Source of the DNA: Roseburia zhanii | Lineage (GTDB): Bacteria; Bacillota; Clostridia; Lachnospirales; Lachnospiraceae | Direction of reading: 5' to 3' | Assembly (NCBI RefSeq): GCF_014287635.1 | Contig: NZ_JACOPH010000015.1 | Location: 1-64,000, forward strand | Length of the DNA stretch: 64,000 nucleotides | Part shown: positions 24,756 through 33,600 of the stretch, piece by piece | Position numbering within the stretch: position 1 is the first letter of the stretch | Layout: each line of letters opens with the position of its first letter | Made by a program: the position numbers and the translations under genes | Notes under the pieces: generated by a model | Seen by the model: only the letters and a program-made list of their open reading frames with translations | Database searches by the model: none | What the model was told of the DNA's origin: nothing

Positions 24756-25640
24756 TTATCTTTCGTAGTCTTTGCTTCGTTCCTGCTTTTTCTTGTAAAG
24801 CTCATCGGAAACACGGGAGTGAATATCCGCCATTGCGTTTCTCGTTTTGGAAAGCTCATAGCGAATGTCCTTCGGCTCTTTGCCGGCGAGCTTTTCAGGG
24901 ATACGGTTGATAGCAAAATTCTGTGTATCGACGCCGTACTTTTTGCAAAGCATATAGCCGATACATACTGCCTGAAAGCCCATATCCGCTCTGCTGTAAC
25001 TGTCGCTGTTGATAGAGAGCTGTGCGTGGCCAAGCTCCTGTGCTACGCACTGAGCGACCGCTACGCTGTCTCCCACATCACGCTTTACATACAAGGTCTG
25101 TTCCTCGTTGTTATAAAACGCCGCCATATTGGGATACGGAAGCTCATTTGTTGCTTCCACTTCAACCGGGGAAGAATCCAGCATAACGGTAATGAGTGCT
25201 TTCGGGTCACGGTTGACAGTCGGTGCAGGCGGTCTTTTGCCGTTGGTCTGCGAAACATCAAAGACCTTTTTCACATTGTAGGAAATGCCGGTCGTACCGT
25301 CTTTCTTTGCATACTCGACAGGTTCAAGAATGGAAATGCTTTTCGCACCTTTCTGAATTTTCACATTATCTTTGCTCCAGTCATCAAAGTTTTTAAGCTG
25401 GCTTGCTTCGGGAAGCTGCTTGAAAATCAGAAGTGCGTTGACCGCAGAGTATCTGTCAAGACGGCTCTGCGTATCAAGGAAGGCTTTGAACTTTTCCGGG
25501 TCGGAAACAATCGCCTTTGCGGTGTCGTCCGCCATCTGATATACGGCTTCTTTTTCAGCCTTCATCTTCTCGGCATATTCCTCTTTGGAAAGTCGTTTGC
25601 TCTGCTGTCCTGCCTTAGCAGGGGTAAAATTGTTTGTCAT
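24756..25640 (-). CDS. ArdC-like ssDNA-binding protein with altered zinc site
   Basis: 294 aa. Residues 45-150 resemble the ssDNA-binding domain of ArdC/LtrC-like proteins (LDRYSAVNALLIFKQLPEAS, WSKDNVKIQKGAKSISILEP); the second half resembles the ArdC metallopeptidase, but the HExxH motif reads QELGH at 201-205, lacking the first His. ArdC-type proteins protect entering single-stranded DNA in conjugation. It precedes the coupling protein region and follows PcfB by 5 bp. Confidence 0.7.
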   Translation of the reverse strand: MTNNFTPAKAGQQSKRLSKEEYAEKMKAEKEAVYQMADDTAKAIVSDPEKFKAFLDTQSRLDRYSAVNALLIFKQLPEASQLKNFDDWSKDNVKIQKGAKSISILEPVEYAKKDGTTGISYNVKKVFDVSQTNGKRPPAPTVNRDPKALITVMLDSSPVEVEATNELPYPNMAAFYNNEEQTLYVKRDVGDSVAVAQCVAQELGHAQLSINSDSYSRADMGFQAVCIGYMLCKKYGVDTQNFAINRIPEKLAGKEPKDIRYELSKTRNAMADIHSRVSDELYKKKQERSKDYER

Positions 25641-25645
25641 TGTGA

Positions 25646-26440
25646 TTACCTCTCTTTCACATTTTTGCTTTTAGGTTTCGGCTGCTGGTGTACGGTCTGT
25701 GCCGGGGCGTTCTTGACTTCCGGCTTTGATACCTCCGGCTCTTTGCGTTCTGCTTCTTTCTGCTGCTTGGACTGTGCCTTATATCGGTCAAGCTTTGCTT
25801 TTACCGACGGCTTTCTCTGTCTGTCGCTTACAGTACCCTTATCAGTTTGCATATCTACCGGCTCGGAGTCGTGCCTTGACGGAGGGTTTTTGTCCGTTTT
25901 GGCGACTGTGGGGTTTGACTGGGAATACCCCTCTTTCTGAATAGGTTTTCTGACGGCTTCCTCAGTGATGATTTCGTTTTTGGTTTTCGTCGGCTTGTCT
26001 TTCTCCAAAGCTTCACGCTTTTCGACAGCCTTCTGAGACTCGGTGACAATCGCAGCCTTATCAACTTTACCGAGTTCAAATCTCTCAACGATTCTCTGAA
26101 TTTTGGAAGCGTCCTCTGCACGGGCAATAATATCAATCGGGACATTATCGCCCTTTGTGTTTTTATCCCTGAGTACGCAGTAGAGAACGCCGTAGCGTTT
26201 TGCCTGCTCGGTAAACTTCTTCAAGTCCTTGTTGGGGATAGAAAACACCTTCAGCTCCTTGCCCGACTTAATCATATTAGTAAGTCGAGCCTTGCCTTTT
26301 GTTTTCTGTTCCTGTTTGAGAACAGAGACTAAAAGAACGGCAATATTCTTTGCTGCCGCTCCGCTTAATTTTGCGGCTACTTCAAAGCCTTCAAGCGATA
26401 GCCTGACGACCTGTTCTGCCGCATCACCTCCGTTTGTCAT
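25646..26440 (-). CDS. PcfB-family transfer protein (DUF3801)
   Basis: 264 aa. Residues 1-125 form a compact domain (VVRLSLEGFEVAAKLSGAAA, KELKVFSIPNKDLKKFTEQA, YGVLYCVLRDK) typical of PcfB/DUF3801; the remaining half is a basic, low-complexity tail rich in Lys, Glu, Gln and Pro. PcfB-like proteins work with the relaxase and coupling protein. It overlaps the end of the relaxase gene by 17 nt, so the two are translationally coupled. Confidence 0.8.
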   Translation of the reverse strand: MTNGGDAAEQVVRLSLEGFEVAAKLSGAAAKNIAVLLVSVLKQEQKTKGKARLTNMIKSGKELKVFSIPNKDLKKFTEQAKRYGVLYCVLRDKNTKGDNVPIDIIARAEDASKIQRIVERFELGKVDKAAIVTESQKAVEKREALEKDKPTKTKNEIITEEAVRKPIQKEGYSQSNPTVAKTDKNPPSRHDSEPVDMQTDKGTVSDRQRKPSVKAKLDRYKAQSKQQKEAERKEPEVSKPEVKNAPAQTVHQQPKPKSKNVKER

Positions 26441-27794
26441 TACGGTTCTGCTCCTTTCGTTCTTGTTTTTCTTCGTAAACTCTTACCGTTTCAAGGTTGG
26501 CTTCAATAACCTTTGACCTTTCGGCTATGTCATCACAAAGACCGACCTCTTTGCGGAGAGTCCACAGCTTGCTCGTGATTGCCGTAATCTGCTCTTTGAC
26601 ATTTGATAGCTCATCGTCACTCAAATTTCTTCTTAACTGTTTTCGCAGGTGCGTTCTATCGTCAGTCAAGGATTTGATTTGCGACAACACGGACTCTTTA
26701 TATGAGAAAAGCTGCTCGTCGGTAGAAATGTTCTCCCGTCCAAGCAGCCTTGTCTCCTGAGTGATTTTGTCGAGCTTCAGCAAATCTTCTTTCAAAAGAT
26801 AGTGAAGCCTTGCGGTATTCTGTTTTTTGTACTTCGGCAGATAACCCAGCTTATAGCAGTAATGCAGATACAGCCCATACAGTCCGCCGACCTTTTTGAC
26901 TTTGTGTTCTCTTGTGGGCATTCGGTACTGCCTGACTCTTACCGTTTCCTTTGCAAAAGGAACGATAAGAACCTTTTGATTTTCCGTCAGCCTACGCTTG
27001 ATTGCGTCCTCGGTATAATTCTCTCCGAGTGATTTAAGTCGTATCGGCTTCTTGTATCCTTTCGGGACAATCGTCCAATACTTTCGACTGTCGCTGAGAC
27101 AATGTTCATAGCCCATCTGAGTCAGGATATAATCAAAGGTCTTTAAGTTGGTGCTGTGTGCAATCGCTTCATCAATGGCGTCACGGGTCATTGAATATCG
27201 GCTCGGCATACCGGCTTGTTCCTGCTTGTAGTAATAAGAGGATTGCTTACTGCGGTTTGGGTTCGGATTGTAATACAGTCCGTACTTTTCACAAAGGCAG
27301 TCGGCAACCAAACGAAACTTGAACCACGCTTTTTCGTCGCCCCATAACCGCTTGCCGTCCACAAAGGAAACGGAGTTTATTACATAATGACAGTGCAGGT
27401 GTTTCGTGTTCAGATGAGTAGTAACCACCACCTGAAATCTTTTGCCCCACACTTCGTTTGCAAATTCCATTCCGATTTTCTGTGCAAGCTCCGGGGATAT
27501 GTCCTGTTCCTTAAAGCTCAGGTATCCGTGATAGGCTTGAATGCCGTCGTCTTTGCCGTATGCTTTTTTTACAGATATAAACTGGTCTCTTGCGGTCGCA
27601 GGGTTGCAGTTGATACCCTCTACGAAAAACTCACGCTCGGTTTTTTCTTCGTCCTTTGCATAGCTGAGAACATCACGGAGAGCCTGATACTGTTCCTCGG
27701 TGTAAATGTCTGCCGCCGTCTTTTCGGGATTGGCGGCATAGTCGATTACCTGACCGAGCCTTGATGTGACCGACCACAATTTACTTACTGCCAT
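26424..27794 (-). CDS. MOBP-type relaxase
   Basis: 456 aa. Motif I with candidate nucleophile Y19 (GQVIDYAANPEKT); motif III as H127, H132, H134, H136 in THLNTKHLHCHYVINS, the metal-binding histidines. The C-terminal half is helical and coiled-coil-like (residues 330-456). It nicks oriT and carries the strand into the recipient. The MobC gene overlaps its start and PcfB its end, the usual relaxase cluster of Tn1549-like elements. Confidence 0.9.
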   Translation of the reverse strand: MAVSKLWSVTSRLGQVIDYAANPEKTAADIYTEEQYQALRDVLSYAKDEEKTEREFFVEGINCNPATARDQFISVKKAYGKDDGIQAYHGYLSFKEQDISPELAQKIGMEFANEVWGKRFQVVVTTHLNTKHLHCHYVINSVSFVDGKRLWGDEKAWFKFRLVADCLCEKYGLYYNPNPNRSKQSSYYYKQEQAGMPSRYSMTRDAIDEAIAHSTNLKTFDYILTQMGYEHCLSDSRKYWTIVPKGYKKPIRLKSLGENYTEDAIKRRLTENQKVLIVPFAKETVRVRQYRMPTREHKVKKVGGLYGLYLHYCYKLGYLPKYKKQNTARLHYLLKEDLLKLDKITQETRLLGRENISTDEQLFSYKESVLSQIKSLTDDRTHLRKQLRRNLSDDELSNVKEQITAITSKLWTLRKEVGLCDDIAERSKVIEANLETVRVYEEKQERKEQNRNDKRR

Positions 27795-28126
27795 TTCATA
27801 TCGCTCTTATCGGGTCTTAAAAAAGTACGCTCCACATCAGCCTGAAACTTGTGCCAACGCTCGGCTTCCTTTTTGAGCTGCGGTGCGTCCACAAATCCGA
27901 GGGTGTTTGCTTTCGCCGCAAGCTGATTGATGTTGTTGCCGATAGCGGAAAGCTCACGCATAACATCGTAAAATCTTTCATCGGGCTTTTCTCTCGGCTC
28001 GTATCCTCTGAGAAGCAAACGGATAAGTCCGCCTTCGGAAAGACACGCCCGCTTTGCTTTTTTCTGCAAATCCTGAGCTTCTGCCTTGTTCATCAGAATG
28101 TGCTTTTCAATGTTTCTCTTGCTCAT
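27785..28126 (-). CDS. mobC: MobC-family relaxosome accessory protein
   Basis: 113 aa. N-terminal basic ribbon-helix-helix-like part (MSKRNIEKHILMNKAEAQDL), then the MobC signature ELSAIGNNINQLAAKANTLG. MobC binds near oriT and helps the relaxase reach the nick site. It overlaps the relaxase gene by 10 nt and the DUF3789 gene by 20 nt. Confidence 0.85.
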   Translation of the reverse strand: MSKRNIEKHILMNKAEAQDLQKKAKRACLSEGGLIRLLLRGYEPREKPDERFYDVMRELSAIGNNINQLAAKANTLGFVDAPQLKKEAERWHKFQADVERTFLRPDKSDMKWQ

Positions 28127-28250
28127 TTTTATCGCTGTCCTTTCTGTAAATATAGTGTCTGTCCCGGTTTATCTGAAACAGGCACATTGTTGTTACTCCG
28201 AAAAAGCCGCCGATGAGTAACCCGGCGGCGACCAATACTATCTCCCGCAA
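28107..28250 (-). CDS. DUF3789 small membrane protein
   Basis: 47 aa from TTG 28250, eight nt after AAAGGAG. REIVLVAAGLLIGGFFGVTT is one membrane span followed by MCLFQINRDRHYIYRK, the DUF3789 pattern, and a charged tail. It overlaps the start of mobC by 20 nt. It was found by translating the gap before mobC and is easily missed because of its size and TTG start. Role in conjugation unknown. Confidence 0.75.
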   Translation of the reverse strand: MREIVLVAAGLLIGGFFGVTTMCLFQINRDRHYIYRKDSDKNEQEKH

Positions 28251-28270
28251 AGCTTATGCTCCTTTCTTGC

Positions 28271-28372
28271 TTGGGGTATTAGGGGCAACCCCTAACGAGT
28301 GTACCGTTTTGGACATTCCTGTCCATAAATGGTCTGCTCGCTAAGATTATGCAGACACTCAGGGTTGCCCCA
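28271..28372. promoter_or_regulatory. oriT: Candidate origin of transfer (oriT)
   Basis: A non-coding 100 bp beside mobC and the relaxase, with nested inverted repeats: TTAGGGG-CAA-CCCCTAA (28279-28295), GGGGCAACCC (28282-28291) with GGGTTGCCCC (28362-28371), GTCTGC with GCAGAC (28332-28356), and GGACA-TTCC-TGTCC (28311-28324). Position and repeat density fit oriT; the nick site cannot be read from sequence. Confidence 0.55.
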
Positions 28373-28383
28373 TAGATTGACTC

Positions 28384-29301
28384 TTATCTCTCCATATCCT
28401 TTGAGACAGGCTTATACGGCTTTGCTTCAATACCGTCCAAGGACTTATAAAATCTCTCCGGGTATTTGAACTTTTCCTCGTACTTACGAGCCAGTTCTTT
28501 CGGCATACTGAGGAACTTTTCCGACTCAATCGGTGCGTATGCAATGAAGAACTTGCCGGCAATAATGTCGAGCATTTCACGGTTGCTGTCGTCTTTCACA
28601 TAACATTTTTCAATCTTCCAACCATCCTTGCCGCCGTGTTCATCAGCCATATACGCTTCCAGTCGCACACATTTATCCGAGCCGTCAAGGGAAGAAGCAT
28701 AGATAGAATATCCTCCCATACCCTCAATGAAAGCCTTATTGTTACTGCTGACAACATAGGTTCTTTGTTCCTCTGTGTAAGGCTTGTCAAAGCTGTCATC
28801 CGTAAAAACAATATATCCGGTCGTGTGGTTTCTTTCTTTTTCTGCCTGCCGGAAATGAGCTTTCAACTGCGGATAACTCATCTCAACATTCTCAGGCTCG
28901 GAATAAACTGCCCTGTTCAACGGCAAGCCGTTCATCTTTCCTTCATCGTTGCAGATGATGGCAACTTCGTCCTCAAAGGGCATATATTCTTCAATATCTC
29001 CCTCCACAAGAGACTGCATTGCTTCAAGCGTATCCTCGATTTCAATGAGCTTCGGATACCTGCCCGGCTCAACAAGAATGACGGAAATCTTCTCAGGTGC
29101 TTCTACCTTTTCAAAGGTATCCTCGTTAATATTCAAGGCGAGGGAGCTTCCGTTTTCCCAACTCATATGAATCTGTCCGGCGTCGTCAACGAATTTAACC
29201 GTTCCTTTCAGACCGTAGGGCATTTGACTTTCGCCAGCCATTTCAGTGAGTACAATCTGCGTTCCCTCCGGGTACATTTCTCTGATTTCTTTTAGTTTCA
29301 T
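28384..29301 (-). CDS. DUF4314/DUF3846 protein
   Basis: 305 aa. Residues 1-60 fit DUF4314 (MYPEGTQIVLTEMAGESQMP, HMSWENGSSLALNIN), and 70-140 fit DUF3846 (ISVILVEPGRYPKLIEIEDT, GLPLNRAVY). The C-terminal 150 residues contain a domain typical of Tn1549-like elements with no known function. The stop of the Toprim gene overlaps its start by 4 nt. Confidence 0.75.
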   Translation of the reverse strand: MKLKEIREMYPEGTQIVLTEMAGESQMPYGLKGTVKFVDDAGQIHMSWENGSSLALNINEDTFEKVEAPEKISVILVEPGRYPKLIEIEDTLEAMQSLVEGDIEEYMPFEDEVAIICNDEGKMNGLPLNRAVYSEPENVEMSYPQLKAHFRQAEKERNHTTGYIVFTDDSFDKPYTEEQRTYVVSSNNKAFIEGMGGYSIYASSLDGSDKCVRLEAYMADEHGGKDGWKIEKCYVKDDSNREMLDIIAGKFFIAYAPIESEKFLSMPKELARKYEEKFKYPERFYKSLDGIEAKPYKPVSKDMER

Positions 29302-30251
29302 CGTGCAAAACTCCTTTCGGTTTTATCTTTTATTCCCAAGCGTTTACAAAGAAAGTCGTTGACATCTTTCCCATATTGGGGAGGGTCGTCAACGACTTCA
29401 TACTTATCTGAAAGAATCGTCTGCAACGCTTTGGTCGCTTTTCTTCCGGCAATATCATTGTCCAAATGAAGAACAATTCGCCTGATTGTTTTGTCCTTTT
29501 CAAGCAGCCTGCCGAGTGTAACAGGCACTTTCGAGTCCTCGATTTTCTGCTTTGGGGAATACACTCCCGCAAGAGAAACAAGGTTAAACTGTCGCCAGTC
29601 TTTGCCCTCCAGCTTCATCAAAGTTGCATAGGAAAGCAGGTCAATGGCACACTCAAAAAGATGAACCTCTCCGGTGTTCTCGGCAGTCAGGCGGAAAGAA
29701 TATTGCTTTTTGCTTCCGGTGCAGTCGCCCATAATTCTTGATTGATTTGTTGCTCTGTATGCGGCGTATTTAGGTTCTTTGTTCTCGTCATAGCCGATAA
29801 AAACAGCATTATGATATGGGAGCGACTCGATGATTAGCTTCTGTTCCAAGCAGTAGTTGATAATTTCATAATCAATCCCACGCCCGAAAAGATAATCAAA
29901 TACCACATCGGTAGTGGGGCTTTTTTCAGGCAGAAGCAAAGGCTGGTTCTCATAACTTTTGATGTTTTCACAAGTCGGAAAGCTGACTGAACCGTTTCCC
30001 ATAATGGTCTGAACCGCCTCCACAAAATCCATTCCACGGACTTTGATAAGGTAATCGAGGGCAGATTTGCCCCCGATACCTCTCGACCACCACATCCATT
30101 TGCCGTTGGAAATCTTCAAGCTGTCGTGGGTTCTTGTGGTGTAGGTGTTACTTGAAAATTTAACAAGCTCGCCCGGTTCATACTCTCTAAGATAGGTTAA
30201 TAAATCCATTCGTTTGGCTTCGGTTATGACTTCCGGTGCAATATACGGCAT
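29298..30251 (-). CDS. DUF3991/Toprim-domain protein (primase-like)
   Basis: 317 aa starting at MPYIAPEVITEAKRMDLL, GGTGA upstream. Residues 40-90 resemble the DUF3991 zinc-less primase start (KWMWWSRGIGGKSALDYLIK), and 190-300 a Toprim domain with Glu in HLFECAIDLLSYA and DxD in VLHLDNDIAGRKA. Such proteins are thought to prime or assist complementary-strand synthesis after transfer. It lies between DUF4314 and a small conserved gene in one operon. Confidence 0.8.
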   Translation of the reverse strand: MPYIAPEVITEAKRMDLLTYLREYEPGELVKFSSNTYTTRTHDSLKISNGKWMWWSRGIGGKSALDYLIKVRGMDFVEAVQTIMGNGSVSFPTCENIKSYENQPLLLPEKSPTTDVVFDYLFGRGIDYEIINYCLEQKLIIESLPYHNAVFIGYDENKEPKYAAYRATNQSRIMGDCTGSKKQYSFRLTAENTGEVHLFECAIDLLSYATLMKLEGKDWRQFNLVSLAGVYSPKQKIEDSKVPVTLGRLLEKDKTIRRIVLHLDNDIAGRKATKALQTILSDKYEVVDDPPQYGKDVNDFLCKRLGIKDKTERSFAR

Positions 30252-30267
30252 AATTATCACCGCCGTT

Positions 30268-30660
30268 CTACATCAGCAAATCGGCAACCGCTTTCTGTAT
30301 CGGTTCGTTGATACTGAGCTTTGCAATGATAATGAGTATCTTATCAACAGGGCAGCCGATGTCATTCCAAACAGTCCAAGCACCTCCCGCAAGGTCGTCG
30401 TTTTCATACAAAGCAATGATTTCTTCCGGCGAAAACACCGTTTCAATGCTCTGTCGAACCAACTCTCCGTAGAAAGAAAGCTTTGCATTTCTAAGGGCAA
30501 ATTCTGCTTCCTTTGCGGGCGGTTTGCTTCTTTTCAATTCGAGATATGCTTTATCAAGTCTCCTGACCACAACCATCATCATTGCGTCAAAAGGGTTAAT
30601 GATTGCTTTTCTGCAAGGGCAGTTTTCTCTTTCCTTATCGGGTGTCATTTTATCGTTCAT
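30268..30660 (-). CDS. Conserved hypothetical ICE protein
   Basis: 130 aa starting at MNDKMTPDKERENCPC, behind AAAGGAG, overlapping the end of the methylase-helicase gene by 11 nt. Mostly helical, with CPCRKAIINPFDAMMMVVVR and a hydrophobic C-terminus (CPVDKILIIIAKLSINEPIQ). No domain recognised. Confidence 0.55.
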   Translation of the reverse strand: MNDKMTPDKERENCPCRKAIINPFDAMMMVVVRRLDKAYLELKRSKPPAKEAEFALRNAKLSFYGELVRQSIETVFSPEEIIALYENDDLAGGAWTVWNDIGCPVDKILIIIAKLSINEPIQKAVADLLM

Positions 30661-33600
30661 AGGTTTTCTCCTTTCGTGTGTTCGGCACTTCGCCCTCATC
30701 GGGTTCGCCGCCGACAATTTCGTTTTCTCGCTTATCCATATTGAGCAAGATATTCAGCTCGTCCAAGCGGGCAAGCTTTGTCTTTAGTTCTTCCTCTTGG
30801 ATAAACGGTTTTTGGACTTCTTTCTTTGCGGTTTCCAACTGATTTGTGGTGTTCTCAAGGTCATTTTCCGCAAGCGACAAGCTCTCGGCAAATCTCTCAA
30901 TGCCGTTATCAAGACGGATAATATTGCCGTGTGCGTCATCACCGAGAGGAACATTTCTGCTTGTCGCACCTTTCAGTCGAACCTCATAATTTCGCTCTGC
31001 GGTATTAAAAAGCAGTTCCGTTTCAAACCCTCGGTACTTGCCGAGAGGAATAGGGTCGGGGCTGTTCATCTGCTTGCAGGCTTCAATGATTGCTTTACCG
31101 GCGTCGGCTTTTTCGGAATAAAAAACACCCTTAACCTCCATACCGACAAATCGGTCGTCCGTTGGTTTCGGGTGCTGTTTCGCAGTTTCTACATCTTGCT
31201 TCAATCCTTCAATACGGTTTTCCAAAGCTGTAATTCGCTGCGGATAATATTTGATTATCTTATCTTCCAAAGCGTATTTTTCAGATAGAAAGTTGGATTT
31301 TAAGAGCTTCAGCTTTTGAACTTGAATGTCCAAATCCATCTTCTCCTTAATATACGGGTTGCCGGTGGCAAGCATTTTAATCTCTGCATAGGAAAGGGCG
31401 GTTTCATCAATATCCTCGGCAGAACGCACCGGGGATTTGCTCGTCATAATCTGACTGGCGAACTTTTGCTTTCCCTCTACAAGCTGATAGAGATATGCGT
31501 CAAAGGTCTGCTCCGTTACATAGCGGTAAATATCTACATCAGGATTTGAGTTACCCTGACGGATAATTCGACCGGAACGCTGCTCCAAGTCTGACGGTCT
31601 CCACGGGCAATCCACATCGTGAAGTGCGATAAGTCTGTCCTGAACATTCGTGCCGGCTCCCATCTTTTGCGTAGAGCCGAGAAGCACTCTGACCTCGCCT
31701 TTACGGGTCTTTTGGAACAGTTCTTTTTTCTTCACATCGGTATCTGCTTCGTGGATAAAGCGGACTTCGCTTTCGGGGACACCACGCTCTATGAGCTTCT
31801 TTCTGATGTCGTTATATACCGAGAATGTTCCGTCATTCTTTGGAGTTGAGAGGTCGCAGAACACAAGCTGTGCCGATTTTTTATCGGCTGTTTCCTCCCA
31901 AATACGGTAGATGTTATCGACGCAGGCGTTGATTTTACTGCCCTCAAAATCAGGCAGCATATCGTTAAGCATACGCTGGTCAAGTGCTAACTTCCTGCCG
32001 TCGTTTGTAATTTTAAGCATATTATCTACACTCGAATCTACACCGCCGCCACGGACTTTCTCGGCTCGTTCCGCAAGGGAAGCAACCATCTCTTTCTGCA
32101 TTTCCGAAGGCTTGACCGCAACATTGTGGAAGTGTGCTTCCGGCACAGGCAGTTCCAGCATATCCGCCGTCTTGATGTCGGCGACCTCCTTAAACATCGC
32201 CATAAGCTCCGGTAGGTTGTAGAATTTCGCAAAGCGGGTTTTCGCTCTGTAACCCGTTCCCTCCGGGGTAAGCTCAACGGCTGTTACAGTCTCTCCAAAG
32301 GTACTTGCCCACGAGTCGAAGTGCTGCAAGTTGTTTTTGACAAGCGTGTTGTACTGCAAGTATCGCTGAATGGTATATAGCTCCACCATACTGTTTGAGA
32401 TAGGAGTACCGGTTGCAAATACCGTTCCTCGACCGCCTGTAAGCTCGTCAAGGTATCGGCACTTCATAAACAGGTCGGAGGATTTCTGTGCTTCCGTTTG
32501 AGCGATACCGCCCACATTACGCATTTTGGTGTAAAGATAGAGGTTCTTGTAATAATGACTCTCGTCAATAAAAAGCCTGTCCACACCGAGTTCTTCAAAG
32601 GTAACAACATCGTCCTTTCGGCTTTGGTCGTTGAGCTTTTCCAGCTTTTGTTTCACGGACTTTTTAGACTTTTCAAGCTGTTTAATGGAGAAGTTTTCTC
32701 CACGGTTTCGCTTCAAATCCATAATACCGTCTGTCAGTTCTTCAAGCTGCTGCTCAAGAATTGCCCTCTGTCTTTCAATGGACATCGGGATTTTCTCAAA
32801 CTGAGAATGACCGATGATTACGGCGTCATAATCTCCCGTGGCAATTCGACCGCAGAACTTTTTGCGGTTCTTTGTCTCAAAATCTCGCTTTGTCGCTACG
32901 AGAATATTCGCCGCCGGATAGAGTTGTAAGAACTCCGCCGCCCATTGCTCGGTTAAGTGATTTGGCACTACGAACAGCGACTTATTGCAAAGTCCCAGTC
33001 GTTTGGACTCCATAGCGGCGGCTACCATTTCAAAGGTCTTGCCCGCACCGACTGCGTGTGCTAACAGCGTATTACCGCCGTACAGAATGTGTGCAACCGC
33101 ATTTTTCTGATGTTCACGGAGTTCGATTTCCGGGTTCATACCGTTGAAAACAATGTGGCTTCCGTCGTACTCACGGGGTCTTATACTGTTGAACTTTTCG
33201 TTATACATCTTCGTGAGTTTTTCTCGGCGGGCAGGGTCAGCCCATATCCAGTCCTGAAAGCCCTGCTTTATGAGTTCCTGCTTTGCCTGTGCGATTGCCG
33301 TCTCTTTTTTATTGAGAACGGCTTTCTTTCTGCCTTCCTCATCTTCGATATAGTCAAAGATTCGGACATCTTTCAGGTTCAGTGTTTCCTCAATTATCTT
33401 ATATGCGTTGATGCGGGAAGTACCGTATGTGCTGTACGCTTTTACATTGGAACGGTCGTAGCTCTTTCCCTCAATGTTCCATTCGCCGGTAAACTGAGAG
33501 TAGTGAACCTTGATATTCCATTGTGCATAGCGTGGGGTGTCGAGAAACTCAAACATAAACTGTTGGAATATTTCGGGCGGTATCCAAGTCGCACCGAGCC

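Noticed and set aside
24414..25940. 508-codon plus-strand open frame opposite the coupling protein, ArdC-like and PcfB genes
   Set aside because: It spans three well-supported minus-strand genes, has no ribosome site and reads as Cys/Phe/Arg-rich text with no domain. It is a codon-usage shadow.
28271..28372. Reading the repeat-rich stretch as a transcription terminator of the DUF4314 gene
   Set aside because: No T tract follows on the minus strand, and the nested repeats and position beside mobC fit oriT better.
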